64,000 nt of DNA from UBA1479 sp002706405 (GCA_963972255.1 CAXATO010000014.1:1-64000); one strand, 5' to 3'; counted from the stretch's first letter, positions 20,317 through 29,744 are shown. The notes: a model not told the origin generated them from the letters alone. A program made the numbers and translations.

Positions 20317-21108
20317 CTATTCCTTGAACCAGCTCGGGTTGCGCTTTTCGATAAACGCCGCAAGCCCTTCGCTGGCTTCGGCCGACTGGCGCTTTTCCGA
20401 ATGTAGACGGGCCAGTTCCTCGGCCGTCGCTTCGTCGATGCTGGTTTCCGCAAGCTCCAGGATCTTGGCCTTGGTCTGGGTCACGGCGTCAGGACCGCTG
20501 CGCAGGAAGGCTTCAATGGTTTTTTCCGCCGTGCGTTCCAGCTGAATGCTGGGGGCGACTTCGTGAACCAGGCCCATGATGTTGGCCTGTTCGGCGGAGA
20601 AGCGTTCGGCGGTCAGGGCATAGCGGCGGACGTTGCGCGAGCCCATGGCAGCGATCAACTGCGGCAGGATCGGCTGCGGGATCAGCCCCCAGCGCACTTC
20701 GGAAATGGTGAAGGTGGCATCCGACGCGGCAATCACCACGTCGCAGGCGGCAATCACGCCGGTGCCGCCGCCGACGCAGAATCCCTGCACCACGGCGACC
20801 GTCGGCTTGGGGCAGGTGTCGAGCAGCCGCACCACCGTTTCCGTGCGCCGCGACACTTCCAGATTCTCGGCCTCCGATTGCTCGGACACGGACAACAGCC
20901 ATTTCAGGTCGGCCCCGGCCTGGAAGTGCTTGCCCGCACCGCGCAGCACAATCAGGCGCACGGCATCGTTGGCGGACAGGCTCTTGATCCCCGACAGCAG
21001 GACATCAATCATTTCGCCGTTATAGGCGTTGTTGACCTCGGGTCGGTTCAGCGTGACCGTGGCCACACCACGCCCGTCAATCTCTACAAGGACCGGTTCG
21101 TCGGCCAT
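20317..21108 (-). CDS. enoyl-CoA hydratase/isomerase family protein
   Basis: 263-residue crotonase-fold enzyme. Oxyanion-hole blocks KHFQAGADLKWL and GFCVGGGTGVIAACDVVIA are present, and a catalytic-type Glu lies in FTISEVRWGLIP. The subgroup resembles methylglutaconyl-CoA or isohexenylglutaconyl-CoA hydratases, but the substrate cannot be fixed from sequence alone and no acyl-CoA pathway genes are adjacent. The start is the ATG at 21108, with GGAGAA six bases upstream; 54 upstream codons in frame are not protein-like. Confidence 0.87.
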   Translation of the reverse strand: MADEPVLVEIDGRGVATVTLNRPEVNNAYNGEMIDVLLSGIKSLSANDAVRLIVLRGAGKHFQAGADLKWLLSVSEQSEAENLEVSRRTETVVRLLDTCPKPTVAVVQGFCVGGGTGVIAACDVVIAASDATFTISEVRWGLIPQPILPQLIAAMGSRNVRRYALTAERFSAEQANIMGLVHEVAPSIQLERTAEKTIEAFLRSGPDAVTQTKAKILELAETSIDEATAEELARLHSEKRQSAEASEGLAAFIEKRNPSWFKE

Positions 21109-21308
21109 GTTCGTTCTCCATTCTGGTTTATTTGTTTCGTGCCCGTCCCGGCGGGCGGGGAGAATAGCGCCAACCACCGGCCTGACGGAACAGGAAATCC
21201 GCGCGAAATCCAATGCCCGCGCCTTGATCGGCTCCGCAGGCATGGTTATGTTGCCGAAAACCCCAACCAACCCAAGCTGAAGAACCTCTAGGGACGGAAC
21301 CCAAATAC

Positions 21309-22313
21309 ATGAACATCAAGAAGGGCCTGGTGGACGCCATCGGGAATACGCCGCTTATTCGTCTGAACAAGCTGTCCGAGGCAACGGGCTGTGAAATTCT
21401 GGGCAAGGCCGAATTTCTCAACCCCGGCCAATCCGTGAAGGACCGCCCGGCCCGTCACATGATCCTGGAAGCCGAAAAGCGCGGCGACCTGAAGCCCGGC
21501 GGCCTGATTGTCGAAGGCACCGCCGGCAACACGGGCATCGGCCTGGCCCTGGTCGCCAATGCGCGCGGCTACCGCACCACCATCGTCATTCCGGAAACCC
21601 AGAGCCAGGAAAAGAAGGACATGCTGCGCCTGTGCGGCGCCAAGCTGGTCGAAGTTCCGGCCCTGCCCTATTCCGACCCCAACAACTATCAGCACATCGC
21701 CCGGCGCATGGCCGAGGAACTGGCCGCGACGGAAGAAAACGGCGTGCTGTTCGCCGACCAGTGGAACAACCTGGACAATCGCCGCGCCCATTACCATTCC
21801 ACGGGCCCGGAAATCTGGGAACAGACCGGCGGCAAGGTCGACGGCTTCATCTGCGCCGTCGGCACCGGCGGCACCCTGGCCGGCACCTCCACCTTCCTGC
21901 GTGAAAAGAACCCCAACATCGTCGTCGGCTGCGCCGACCCCAAGGGGGCGGCCATGTACCACCTGTTCAAGGACGGCGAGGCCAAGGCGACCGAAGGCGG
22001 CTCGATCACCGAGGGCATCGGCCTGGGCCGCGTCACCGCGATCATCGAGGACTTGAAGGTCGACCAGCCCTATTCCATCGACGACCAGGAAGCCGTGCCG
22101 CTGATCTTCGACCTGATCAAGGACGAAGGCCTGGTGCTCGGCGGGTCGTCGGGCGTCAACGTGGCGGGCGCTGTACGCCTGGCCAAGGAACTGGGCCCGG
22201 GCAAGACCATCGTCACCATCCTGTGCGACATTGGCACGCGCTATACGTCGAAGCTGTTCAACCGTGATTTCCTGAAGTCCAAGGGCCTGCCGGTCCCGGA
22301 CTTCCTGCCCTGA
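21309..22313 (+). CDS. cysK: cysteine synthase (O-acetylserine sulfhydrylase)
   Basis: PLP enzyme that forms L-cysteine from O-acetylserine and sulfide. PLP-binding Lys44 is in the block NPGQSVKDR, the substrate loop is EGTAGNTGIGLAL, and the phosphate-binding loop is GTGGTLAG. The 334 residues are slightly longer than E. coli CysK (323), as common in this alphaproteobacterial subgroup. It is 21 bases upstream of a mercaptopyruvate sulfurtransferase on the same strand, so the pair likely links cysteine synthesis and sulfur transfer. Confidence 0.93.
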   Translation: MNIKKGLVDAIGNTPLIRLNKLSEATGCEILGKAEFLNPGQSVKDRPARHMILEAEKRGDLKPGGLIVEGTAGNTGIGLALVANARGYRTTIVIPETQSQEKKDMLRLCGAKLVEVPALPYSDPNNYQHIARRMAEELAATEENGVLFADQWNNLDNRRAHYHSTGPEIWEQTGGKVDGFICAVGTGGTLAGTSTFLREKNPNIVVGCADPKGAAMYHLFKDGEAKATEGGSITEGIGLGRVTAIIEDLKVDQPYSIDDQEAVPLIFDLIKDEGLVLGGSSGVNVAGAVRLAKELGPGKTIVTILCDIGTRYTSKLFNRDFLKSKGLPVPDFLP

Positions 22314-22334
22314 TCGCCGGGAAGGAACAGCCCC

Positions 22335-23192
22335 ATGCCCTATTCGAACCCGCAGGCCCTGGTTTCCACCGACTGGGTCGCCGATCACATGACGGCCCCC
22401 GACGTGCGCCTCGTCGATTGCACCTACTACCTGCCCAACGACGGCCGCAACGGACGCGAGGAATATGCCAAGCAGCATCTCGACGGCGCCGTGTTCTTCG
22501 ACATCGATGACGTCAAGAATCCTGACAACCCCCTGCCCCATATGATCCCGCCGGCGCATATCTTTTCGGCCAAAGTGCGCAAGCTGGGCCTGGGCGACGG
22601 CAACCGCATCGTCTGCTACGACCATAACGGCGGCGGCATGGCGGCGGCGCGGGTGTGGTGGATGTTCCGCCTGTTCGGCCATGACGACGTCTGCGTCATG
22701 GACGGCGGCCTGCCCAAGTGGCTGGCGGAAAACCGCCCGGTGACGGATATCGAACCCAACCCGCAGGAACGCCATTTCACGCCCCGCGAAAACCACCTGA
22801 TGGTGCGCACGGTCGATCAGATCATGGCCAATATCGACGGCAAGCGCGAAGACGTTCTCGACGTGCGCGCCGCCGGGCGCTTTGCCGGCACCTCGCCGGA
22901 ACCGCGGGCGGGCATGCGTTCCGGCCATATGCCGGGCGCGCTGAATCTGCCCTACGGCGACCTGATGGATGCAGACAAAAACTGCACCATGCGCTCGGCC
23001 GAGGAAATCAAGGCCCTGGCCGACAAGGCGGGGGTCAACCTCAATCGGCCGCTGGTCACCAGCTGCGGGTCGGGCGTGACGGCGTGCTACGCCGCCCTGG
23101 CGCTTTACCTGATCGGCAAGGAAGACGTCGCGGTCTATGACGGGTCGTGGTCCGAATGGGGAGCGCGCGACGATACGCCGGTCGTTACCTGA
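22335..23192 (+). CDS. sseA: 3-mercaptopyruvate sulfurtransferase
   Basis: Two-rhodanese-domain enzyme of 285 residues, with the inactive N-terminal domain containing DGRNGREEYAKQHLDGAVFF. The catalytic loop CGSGVTA carries Cys244; this CG[S/T]G loop is characteristic of mercaptopyruvate rather than thiosulfate sulfurtransferases. GAAGGAA lies six bases before the ATG. It follows cysK closely and is likely co-transcribed. It probably handles sulfane sulfur from cysteine degradation, in the cytoplasm because no signal peptide is seen. Confidence 0.92.
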   Translation: MPYSNPQALVSTDWVADHMTAPDVRLVDCTYYLPNDGRNGREEYAKQHLDGAVFFDIDDVKNPDNPLPHMIPPAHIFSAKVRKLGLGDGNRIVCYDHNGGGMAAARVWWMFRLFGHDDVCVMDGGLPKWLAENRPVTDIEPNPQERHFTPRENHLMVRTVDQIMANIDGKREDVLDVRAAGRFAGTSPEPRAGMRSGHMPGALNLPYGDLMDADKNCTMRSAEEIKALADKAGVNLNRPLVTSCGSGVTACYAALALYLIGKEDVAVYDGSWSEWGARDDTPVVT

Positions 23193-23336
23193 CCCGATTT
23201 TGCGGCCTTTAACTTATTGAGTCTAAATATAGTTCTGGCGGACTAGCAGGTCTGTCAGTTGATCGTGCGCGGTCTTTGTTTGAAACCTGATCCTGCCTCG
23301 ATTGGGGATTGGATTTACAGACAGGAGACCGGGCAC

Positions 23337-25739
23337 ATGCTCCCTCGCCTCTTTGCGTTGATGGCATTCGCCATCCTTTTCGCCGTTCCCGATGCGGGCG
23401 CGGCCAGCACGCTGACATTGTCGTTGAAGGACGCCAACACGTTGGCCGTCAAGTTCAAGAACCATACCCTGAACCTGAAGGCCAAGAAGCCCTGGAAAAC
23501 CACCAAGGAAGGCGGCGACACCTACTATGTGGTGAAGGCCGATATCGAGTTCGGCCAGGTCAAGTTGTTCGAGTCCGAAGCCAAGGTCGGCAAGGCCGGG
23601 GGCAGCTTCAAGATGTCCGTCGCGCCGTCGTTCAGCAAGCTGTCCATTTCCGCCGGGTCATTCGAATTTTCGCTGTTGCCCGGCGACGTCATCAAGGATG
23701 CGCCGTCCAACGCGGAATTCAAGAAGGATGAACTGGTGATGCTGGCCTCGGTCAACAACGCCATCACCCTGTCGGTCGGCGACAACGCCAGCTTTACCGT
23801 CCCGGATACCGGCGGTACCGCCGCCACCATGATGATCGAATTCAACAAGGGGACGTTCTATTACGAAGGCCCCGTTCCGGCGATCGAGGAGCTTCTCAAC
23901 GGGATCGACGCGCTGATCGAGGCCAGCGCGGAACAGCCGACCCAGGCCGGGTTCGGCTATTCCGCCTCGGGCGCGTTCAAGTACGTATCGTCCAAGCCGC
24001 TTTACAGCGGCGAGTTCAAGCAGGAAACCGAGAAATTCTCCTGTAACGTCGTCTTGAACGGCGCCTTCGACATTGCCGAGACGATCGCCGTATCGTCGGA
24101 CATCTGCATCAACACCGACGCCGGCAAGCTGGGGGTCAATGGCGCCCTCACCTACTCTGCCGAGGTGCTGAAAACCGATGCCGAGTTCACGGTCGGCGAA
24201 GGCTCCGTCGCCATCGACAAGAAAGGCGTCCGTTTCGGGTTCGGCAAGACCAAGCCGAACCTGGGCAAGAAACTGGAGAACATCCTGTTCTTCATCGATC
24301 CCATGCTGATCGCCGACGGCTCGGTCTATGGCTACGCCACCAACAAGAAGAAGTTCGGCCTGATCCTCGATCTCAACAACATCCTGCAGATCAACGGCGT
24401 GCAGTTCAGAAACCTGCACCTGGGCATGACGACCAGCGGACTGGATGTTGCGGCGGAATTGAAATCCGCCAACCTGGGCACGGCAAAGGTTGAAGGCCGG
24501 GTCACGGATACCAAATGTTGGCTCGACTTCAAGGCCAAGTCCAAGCTGTTCGGCTATTCCCTGGACGCGCCCCGGGTCAGCCCTTGCCAGGCCCGCAAGG
24601 GGGCGGTCGAATATGCCGGCAAGCTCGCGATCCTGGGCAAGAACCTTGCGGTCAAGGGCCTGGACGAAGTCAACAAGCAGGGCCAGGCGACGCTTGAGGC
24701 GGCGGAGAACCTGACCTTCAAGGTCGGCAAGCTGACCCTCAACGCCGGCAAGATGGCTTACGACTCCTCCAAGAAAGGTCTGAAGCTGGCGGAAAGCAAG
24801 CTCGCCGCCGTGTCTCATCTGGGTGACTTTTCCTTCGGCGACCTCCACCTCAATACCTCGGGGTGGCTGGCGGCCGACGTCAAGACGACCAAGAAGTACG
24901 GCTACAACAAGAAGCTCTCGATCAGCGGCGGGTCGGTCCGCCTGACCGGCGACGGCGAGGTCGAAGCGGCGTTGCTCGCCAAGAACGGCGCCATCGGCGT
25001 CTCCGGCCATCTGAAATCCCGCACCAAGGCCAAGTTCTGCGTCAAGGTCAAGGTTGCCGGCCACAAGACCAGCAAGTGCGATTCAATCCATATCGACGTC
25101 AATCAGGGGATGGAGCTCAGCAGCGGCTGTTTCCGGGTCTCCGGCAGCAAGAAAATTCTCGGAACGAAGTTCAGCATTCCGAACAAGGATATCTGCCTGG
25201 GCAAGGACAAGGACGCGGACGATCCCTTCCATCCCGACCAGGACAGCGTCGGCGTGGTTGTCTACCTGCAGGCCTATAACGGAAAGTACGTATGGCCGGA
25301 TAAGGGCGGGAACACGAATGTCACCCATGCCACCGGTGATAACCCGGAGAAATCCGCGACCTTCATCATGTACCATCAGGTCAAGGGCAAGGATCAGAAG
25401 GAAGACAGCTGCCCGGTCTACGGCGCCAACGTTTCCTTCCTGACCTACAACGAGAACCGCCAGGACCGTTACCTGCGGCTGGATAAGAAGACGAACCCCG
25501 TCGATTCCAAGGCCACGCACGCGAACAGCGCCGAGCAAGTGATCCTGGAATCGGTCGACGGTAAAAAGTCCGGCGACTGCATCACCGACGGCGACAAGGT
25601 GCGGCTTAAGTCCGACGCCCATGGCACCTATTGGACCGTTCAGCGAGACCAGAATTTCCAGCTCTATGGTCAGCCGAAGTTGAGCGGATCAAGCGCCGCC
25701 CATCAGGAGTACACCATCCACATGGACGCGGGGAGTTAA
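23337..25739 (+). CDS. large secreted protein with trefoil-like C-terminal domain, unknown function
   Basis: 800 residues starting at the ATG after AGGAG. A signal peptide is clear (LFALMAFAILFAVPDAGAAS). The body (about 25-620) is Lys-rich, beta-strand-like and repetitive in style, with recurring phrases such as KLSISAGSF and SKLAAVSHLGDFSFGDL; I do not recognise a catalytic family. From about 630 the protein changes to D/N/Y/W-rich segments (VVVYLQAYNGKYVWPD; NRQDRYLRLDKK; GTYWTVQRDQNFQLYG) resembling fascin- or ricin-like beta-trefoils. Four Cys pairs (for example SCFRV and DSCPVYG) would fit disulfides outside the cytoplasm. It stands alone between sseA and a LuxR-type gene. Confidence 0.8.
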   Translation: MLPRLFALMAFAILFAVPDAGAASTLTLSLKDANTLAVKFKNHTLNLKAKKPWKTTKEGGDTYYVVKADIEFGQVKLFESEAKVGKAGGSFKMSVAPSFSKLSISAGSFEFSLLPGDVIKDAPSNAEFKKDELVMLASVNNAITLSVGDNASFTVPDTGGTAATMMIEFNKGTFYYEGPVPAIEELLNGIDALIEASAEQPTQAGFGYSASGAFKYVSSKPLYSGEFKQETEKFSCNVVLNGAFDIAETIAVSSDICINTDAGKLGVNGALTYSAEVLKTDAEFTVGEGSVAIDKKGVRFGFGKTKPNLGKKLENILFFIDPMLIADGSVYGYATNKKKFGLILDLNNILQINGVQFRNLHLGMTTSGLDVAAELKSANLGTAKVEGRVTDTKCWLDFKAKSKLFGYSLDAPRVSPCQARKGAVEYAGKLAILGKNLAVKGLDEVNKQGQATLEAAENLTFKVGKLTLNAGKMAYDSSKKGLKLAESKLAAVSHLGDFSFGDLHLNTSGWLAADVKTTKKYGYNKKLSISGGSVRLTGDGEVEAALLAKNGAIGVSGHLKSRTKAKFCVKVKVAGHKTSKCDSIHIDVNQGMELSSGCFRVSGSKKILGTKFSIPNKDICLGKDKDADDPFHPDQDSVGVVVYLQAYNGKYVWPDKGGNTNVTHATGDNPEKSATFIMYHQVKGKDQKEDSCPVYGANVSFLTYNENRQDRYLRLDKKTNPVDSKATHANSAEQVILESVDGKKSGDCITDGDKVRLKSDAHGTYWTVQRDQNFQLYGQPKLSGSSAAHQEYTIHMDAGS

Positions 25740-25766
25740 GGGAAAGCAGCCGTTCGAAGAGAGATG

Positions 25767-25805
25767 GACGGGAAGTTTCGGCGCCACGTGCCGGAACCTC
25801 CCGTC
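25767..25805 (+). terminator. probable terminator hairpin after the secreted protein
   Basis: 16-base arms GACGGGAAGTTTCGGC and GCCGGAACCTCCCGTC surround a 7-base loop, with one A-C mismatch and one wobble pair. It lies 28 bases after the stop codon. No strong T-run follows, so it may act with Rho or protect the mRNA end. Confidence 0.5.
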
Positions 25806-25878
25806 ACTTCGCATTTGTCTGATGTACCCGGTTTGCTATAAATTCCGAGAATTGGTGCCGTGGGGAGAGCCAACTCGG

Positions 25879-26451
25879 ATGCAAGAAGACGTCAGCAATG
25901 AAATCCGGGATCCCGGATTTCACGCCCATCTTCAATCTCTCTTGTTGTCTCAGGATGAAACCACCGCCCGGTCGGTTTTTCTAAGCGGCTTGGCACTGCG
26001 TGACGTCGCGGGGGTCTGCCTGATTACGTTCGACCAACGCGACGAGCGGCCATTGTTGTTGTGGGGTGAAGACCTGTCCGGCAACCTGCACCGCGCCCAG
26101 CTGTCGCCCGAGGATATCATCGACGGATCCTTTCAGGACGCCCCCCGCTGGCTCAGCCTATGGCTATTCCGCCGCAAAAACCCGGTCCGCCTCAGCCAGC
26201 TTTTGCGTTACGTCCCGTTCTCGGGGCTCCTGCTCAAACGCGCCATGGGACCACCCGGGGTTCGGCCGATCGAAGACTTCGTCTGTATTCCCTACCGGCA
26301 TCACAAGATGAAATGCCTCTTGGGAATCGGCTTTTTCCATCTCGTCTCGGAAAGCTTGATGGAAGAGACCGTCTCGCTGGCGCTGGCCTACATGGTCAAA
26401 TGGGAATCGACACGCAACGTTGCGACGGATTCTGGCGCCGTGTCGGACTAG
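25879..26451 (+). CDS. N-terminal fragment of a LuxR-type regulator (sensor part), stop-interrupted
   Basis: 190-codon frame from the ATG at 25879, preceded by GGGGAGAG about ten bases upstream. Content is a compact alpha/beta domain (ARSVFLSGLALRDVAGVCLI; VCIPYRHHKMKCLLGIGFFH) compatible with an autoinducer-binding-like sensor, without a confident ligand assignment. It ends at TAG, and the same frame resumes one codon later as a GerE-type DNA-binding domain. This is best read as one gene broken by a nonsense codon at the sensor/DNA-binding linker. A two-gene arrangement with re-initiation at TTG is the alternative. No neighbouring LuxI-type synthase was seen. Confidence 0.7.
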   Translation: MQEDVSNEIRDPGFHAHLQSLLLSQDETTARSVFLSGLALRDVAGVCLITFDQRDERPLLLWGEDLSGNLHRAQLSPEDIIDGSFQDAPRWLSLWLFRRKNPVRLSQLLRYVPFSGLLLKRAMGPPGVRPIEDFVCIPYRHHKMKCLLGIGFFHLVSESLMEETVSLALAYMVKWESTRNVATDSGAVSD

Positions 26452-26454
26452 ACA

Positions 26455-26685
26455 TTGGAGCTGACGACAACGGAACTTGAATGCCTGAAATGGATGGCGG
26501 CGGGAAAAACCCTGCACGAGATTTCCGACATCACCGGGATGAGCTATCCCAACGTGCGCTATCATCTGAACAAGGCAAAGGAACGCAGCGGTTACGCCAC
26601 GACACAGCAACTCATGGTACGCGCGGCGCTCGACTATGAGCTCCATCCGCTTGGCCCTGATATTCAACCGGGCCGCCCCCATTGA
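26455..26685 (+). CDS. C-terminal fragment of a LuxR-type regulator (GerE helix-turn-helix)
   Basis: Strong LuxR-type DNA-binding domain of about 65 residues: LTTTELECLKWMAAGKTLHE, then ISDITGMSYPNVRYHLNKAK. It is in the same frame as the upstream sensor fragment, separated by TAG and one ACA codon. A TTG at 26455 could restart translation, but no clear Shine-Dalgarno precedes it. As a 76-residue product it would be a DNA-binding domain without a sensor. Most likely part of a pseudogene, or of a gene needing read-through. Confidence 0.7.
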   Translation: MELTTTELECLKWMAAGKTLHEISDITGMSYPNVRYHLNKAKERSGYATTQQLMVRAALDYELHPLGPDIQPGRPH

Positions 26686-26822
26686 CCGACACCCACTTGA
26701 GCTCCGACGTTTCTCAAGACTAACATGCCCATCGCGATCAAACGCCGGAGTATTCGGCTGATCGTTCCCCGCCTCCTTTTTCCGGACTTCGCAGACGAGC
26801 ATCCGGCGGACACTTAATTCCT

Positions 26823-27575
26823 ATGACGCTGCCGGATTTTTCCACCACCGCCCTGATTGTGATCATTCTGGGCCTGTTTTCCGGCTCCCTGGTCAAGGGC
26901 GTGCTGGGGGCCGGCATCCCGGCCGTGGGCCTTCCCATCATGGTCATGGTGATCGACCCGGCTCAGGCGGTGACGCTGTTCATCGTGCCCGTGGCGATTT
27001 CCAATGTTTGGCAGGTCATTGAATCCGGCGAATTCCGGGAAGCGCTCCGGCGCTATTGGCCGTTCCTGATCCTGCTGATGATCGGCGTGTGGATCGGCGC
27101 AGGCGCCCTGACCAACCTGGATCCGCAGGTCATCGCCCTGGCGCTCGGCTGCGTCGTCATCGCCACGACCTTGGCGCAGATCTTCACACCCAACGCCACC
27201 TTCCTGCAACGCCACGCCCGCGTCGCCAATCCCGTGGCCGGCGGGCTGATCGGCCTGTGTTCCGGCGCCACGGGGGCTTTCACGCCGGTGATCGTCTATT
27301 TCGCGGCCCTGCGCCTGCCCAAGAACCTGTTCGTGGCCCAGATGGCCATGGCGGCGATGGCCGGCTCAACGCCGCTCTACCTGCGCCTGATCACCGAAGG
27401 CCATATGTCCTGGCCGCAGTTCACGGCCTCGGCCCTCGCCATGATCCCGGTCGGCATCGGCATCGCCACCGGGTTCTGGATCCGCAAGCGCATCTCGGAA
27501 GCCTTCTTCCGCCGCCTGGTGCAGATCGGCCTGATCCTGTTGGGATTGATGCTGATCTGGCGGGGGCTTTCCTAG
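26823..27575 (+). CDS. TauE/SafE-family membrane permease
   Basis: 250 residues with about eight hydrophobic helices. The TauE/SafE signature appears twice, in FSGSLVKGVLGAGIPAVGLP and in GGLIGLCSGATGAFTPVIVY. These transporters export small anions such as sulfite or organosulfonate-derived products. The substrate here is unknown; proximity to sulfur genes 3-5 kb upstream is not enough to assign it. It stands alone, convergent with the SDR gene, whose stop lies only 22 bases away. Confidence 0.85.
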   Translation: MTLPDFSTTALIVIILGLFSGSLVKGVLGAGIPAVGLPIMVMVIDPAQAVTLFIVPVAISNVWQVIESGEFREALRRYWPFLILLMIGVWIGAGALTNLDPQVIALALGCVVIATTLAQIFTPNATFLQRHARVANPVAGGLIGLCSGATGAFTPVIVYFAALRLPKNLFVAQMAMAAMAGSTPLYLRLITEGHMSWPQFTASALAMIPVGIGIATGFWIRKRISEAFFRRLVQIGLILLGLMLIWRGLS

Positions 27576-27597
27576 CGTCGGGCAGCAGCCCTTCCGT

Positions 27598-28425
27598 TCA
27601 GACCGCCGCCGGCTGACGGACCGTGGCCGACAGCCCGCCATCGACCACCAGCGACGTGCCCGTGATATAGCCGGCCCGGTCCGAAGCCAGAAACAACGCC
27701 GCCTCGGCAATGTCCCAGGCGCTTCCCATCCGTCCCATGGGACAGCTTGCATCGCGCGCGGCACGCATCTGCGCCTCGTCGCGATCGCCGTAGCTTTTGG
27801 CCAGTGTCACCCCGATCCGGGGCGTGTCGATCAGCCCGGCAACGATGGAATTCACGCGAATGTTGTCGGGCGCCAATTCCACCGCCAGGGCCGTCGCGAA
27901 GTGGCTCGCCGCCGCCTTGGTCGCGCTATAGGCAAGATGCGGGAACCCGGGATAGCGAATCCCCGCGATCGAGGATGTAATCGTAATCACCCCGGCCCCC
28001 TGGGCGCGCATGGTGGGGATCGCCGCCTGTGACGCGACATGGAGCGACGTCAGGTTGGCGTCACTGATGCGCCGCCAGTCGGCGGCCGAAGTTACCTCCG
28101 ACGGGCCGCTTTTGCCGAGCCCCACGTTGCAATGCAGGATGTCGAGCCGGCCGTGACGGTCGATCACACGCGCTACCAGCGCCTCGACCGAGGCATCGTC
28201 CAGCACGTCCACTTCGGATGTTTCCGCGCTGCCCCCCGCCTCGGCAACCATGTCGCAGGTCACCTGGGCGGCCGCCAGATCGTTATCGGCGGCCACCACA
28301 TGCGCCCCTTCCCGGGCCAGGGTGAGGCAGATCGCCCGCCCGATGCCGATCCCGGGTGCGATCGACCCGGCGCCGATGACCAGGGCCACGCGTCCGCTCA
28401 GTTCCGGGGTTGCCATGCCGCTCAT
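27598..28425 (-). CDS. short-chain dehydrogenase/reductase (SDR)
   Basis: 275-residue NAD(P)-dependent oxidoreductase of the classical SDR fold. The catalytic Ser is in TSSIAG, Tyr and Lys in YSATKAA, and the C-terminal GxxxDTPR-type loop is GLIDTPRIG. The cofactor loop reads GAGSIAPGIGIG instead of the usual TGxxxGxG, so it carries an insertion. The start at 28425 has GGGAGG seven bases upstream. The substrate is unknown. It is isolated between convergent tauE and a LysR gene transcribed in the same direction. Confidence 0.87.
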   Translation of the reverse strand: MSGMATPELSGRVALVIGAGSIAPGIGIGRAICLTLAREGAHVVAADNDLAAAQVTCDMVAEAGGSAETSEVDVLDDASVEALVARVIDRHGRLDILHCNVGLGKSGPSEVTSAADWRRISDANLTSLHVASQAAIPTMRAQGAGVITITSSIAGIRYPGFPHLAYSATKAAASHFATALAVELAPDNIRVNSIVAGLIDTPRIGVTLAKSYGDRDEAQMRAARDASCPMGRMGSAWDIAEAALFLASDRAGYITGTSLVVDGGLSATVRQPAAV

Positions 28426-28625
28426 TTCTCAGCCTCCCACGGCCAAGAGGCGGCCCTGCAAATGCAAGGGACCGGGATGGCCGTGAGTACCCGGAAGAAC
28501 GGGGCGAGACTGATGGTCATGATGGTTTTCCCAATGGTCGAAAGAGAAGGTCGCTGCCCCGCAGATTACCAAGTCTAGGCGCCATGGACACCACCGGGTC
28601 ACCCCCGGCCATGCCACGTCAGGTT

Positions 28626-29546
28626 TCATGCGTAACGCCCCACTCGTTCCCACGCCGGAGACCTGCCGATCCGGTCCACAAGAAAGTCGATGAAAACCCG
28701 GACTTTCGCGGTCAGGACGTTGGCGCTTGGGTACACCAGCCATAGGGCGGCTTGATTGTCGATTTCATACCCGGGAAGCACCTGAACCAAGGAGCCGTCC
28801 GAAATCTCCTGGTGCACGCTCCAAAGCGAGTTCATGGAAATGCCGGCGCCGGCAAGCGTCGCGATCTTCTGGCTGAGACCATCATCGACCGTCACTCGGC
28901 AATTTGCCTGCTTCGGATCGAAGTTCCCCGTGCGCTCGCCCGGCCCGACTAGCTTCCTAGCGGTCTGATCCCTGAACGCGATTAATTGATGGACGCGCAG
29001 ATCTTCCGGAGACGACGGCACCCCATGTTTCTCGAGATAGCCGGGAGACGCGCAGAGGATGCGGCGATCATCGGCGAGCTTCCGCGCCTTCAGGCTGCTA
29101 TCGGCCAGTGCCGAGTTCCGCAAGGCAAGATCGAAGCTGCCTTCGATCAGATCGAACTGCGCGTCGGAAAGGCGCAGATCAAGGTCAATGCCCGGATGGT
29201 GTTCAAGAAAATCAGGAAGAAGCGGCGCGATATAGATCTGGGCGAATGAACTCGGCGCGGCAAACCGCAACCGTCCCGTGACCGTCGCCTTGCCATGGCC
29301 GAGCGCCGCTTTCGCGGCGTCTTCCTGGGCGATGATTTCACGGGCGAAGGGAAGAAACTCCGCCCCTTCCAACGACAACGCCACCTTTCGCGTCGAGCGG
29401 TGCAGCAGCTCGGCCCCCACCGTGCTTTCCAGCTTGGCGAGCTTTCCACTGGCCACGGCCGGCGCCATGCCAAGCGCCCGCCCGGCGGCGCTGATATTCA
29501 GCTTTTCCGCCGCCAGGACGAACAGGCGCAGGCTGGTGGTGTCCAT
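28626..29546 (-). CDS. LysR-family transcriptional regulator
   Basis: 306 residues with an N-terminal winged helix-turn-helix (LRLFVLAAEKLNISAAGRAL; KLAKLESTVGAELLHRSTR) and a C-terminal periplasmic-binding-like effector domain. The start at 29546 is chosen for the GAGGATAATGAG leader; an upstream start in frame lacks support. It is divergent from the cupin/quinone oxidoreductase pair across a 198-base gap with an A/T-rich core, the usual layout for a LysR regulator and its target. The effector is unknown. Confidence 0.88.
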   Translation of the reverse strand: MDTTSLRLFVLAAEKLNISAAGRALGMAPAVASGKLAKLESTVGAELLHRSTRKVALSLEGAEFLPFAREIIAQEDAAKAALGHGKATVTGRLRFAAPSSFAQIYIAPLLPDFLEHHPGIDLDLRLSDAQFDLIEGSFDLALRNSALADSSLKARKLADDRRILCASPGYLEKHGVPSSPEDLRVHQLIAFRDQTARKLVGPGERTGNFDPKQANCRVTVDDGLSQKIATLAGAGISMNSLWSVHQEISDGSLVQVLPGYEIDNQAALWLVYPSANVLTAKVRVFIDFLVDRIGRSPAWERVGRYA

Positions 29547-29744
29547 CTCATTATCCTCAAAAACCGAATTCTGAAGCATAATTTAGCGTGTTTATATATC
29601 GATAAAAATAAATATATTTCGCATATGAGCTGTGGCGGTCAACCGCCGCCGCTCTCCGTCACTCGCCCAAATCTACCCGGATTCATCGCACCACACTGGG
29701 GGCGAGCGCCCCGGCTGCCGCCCCATATGGTTAGGACGAACACA

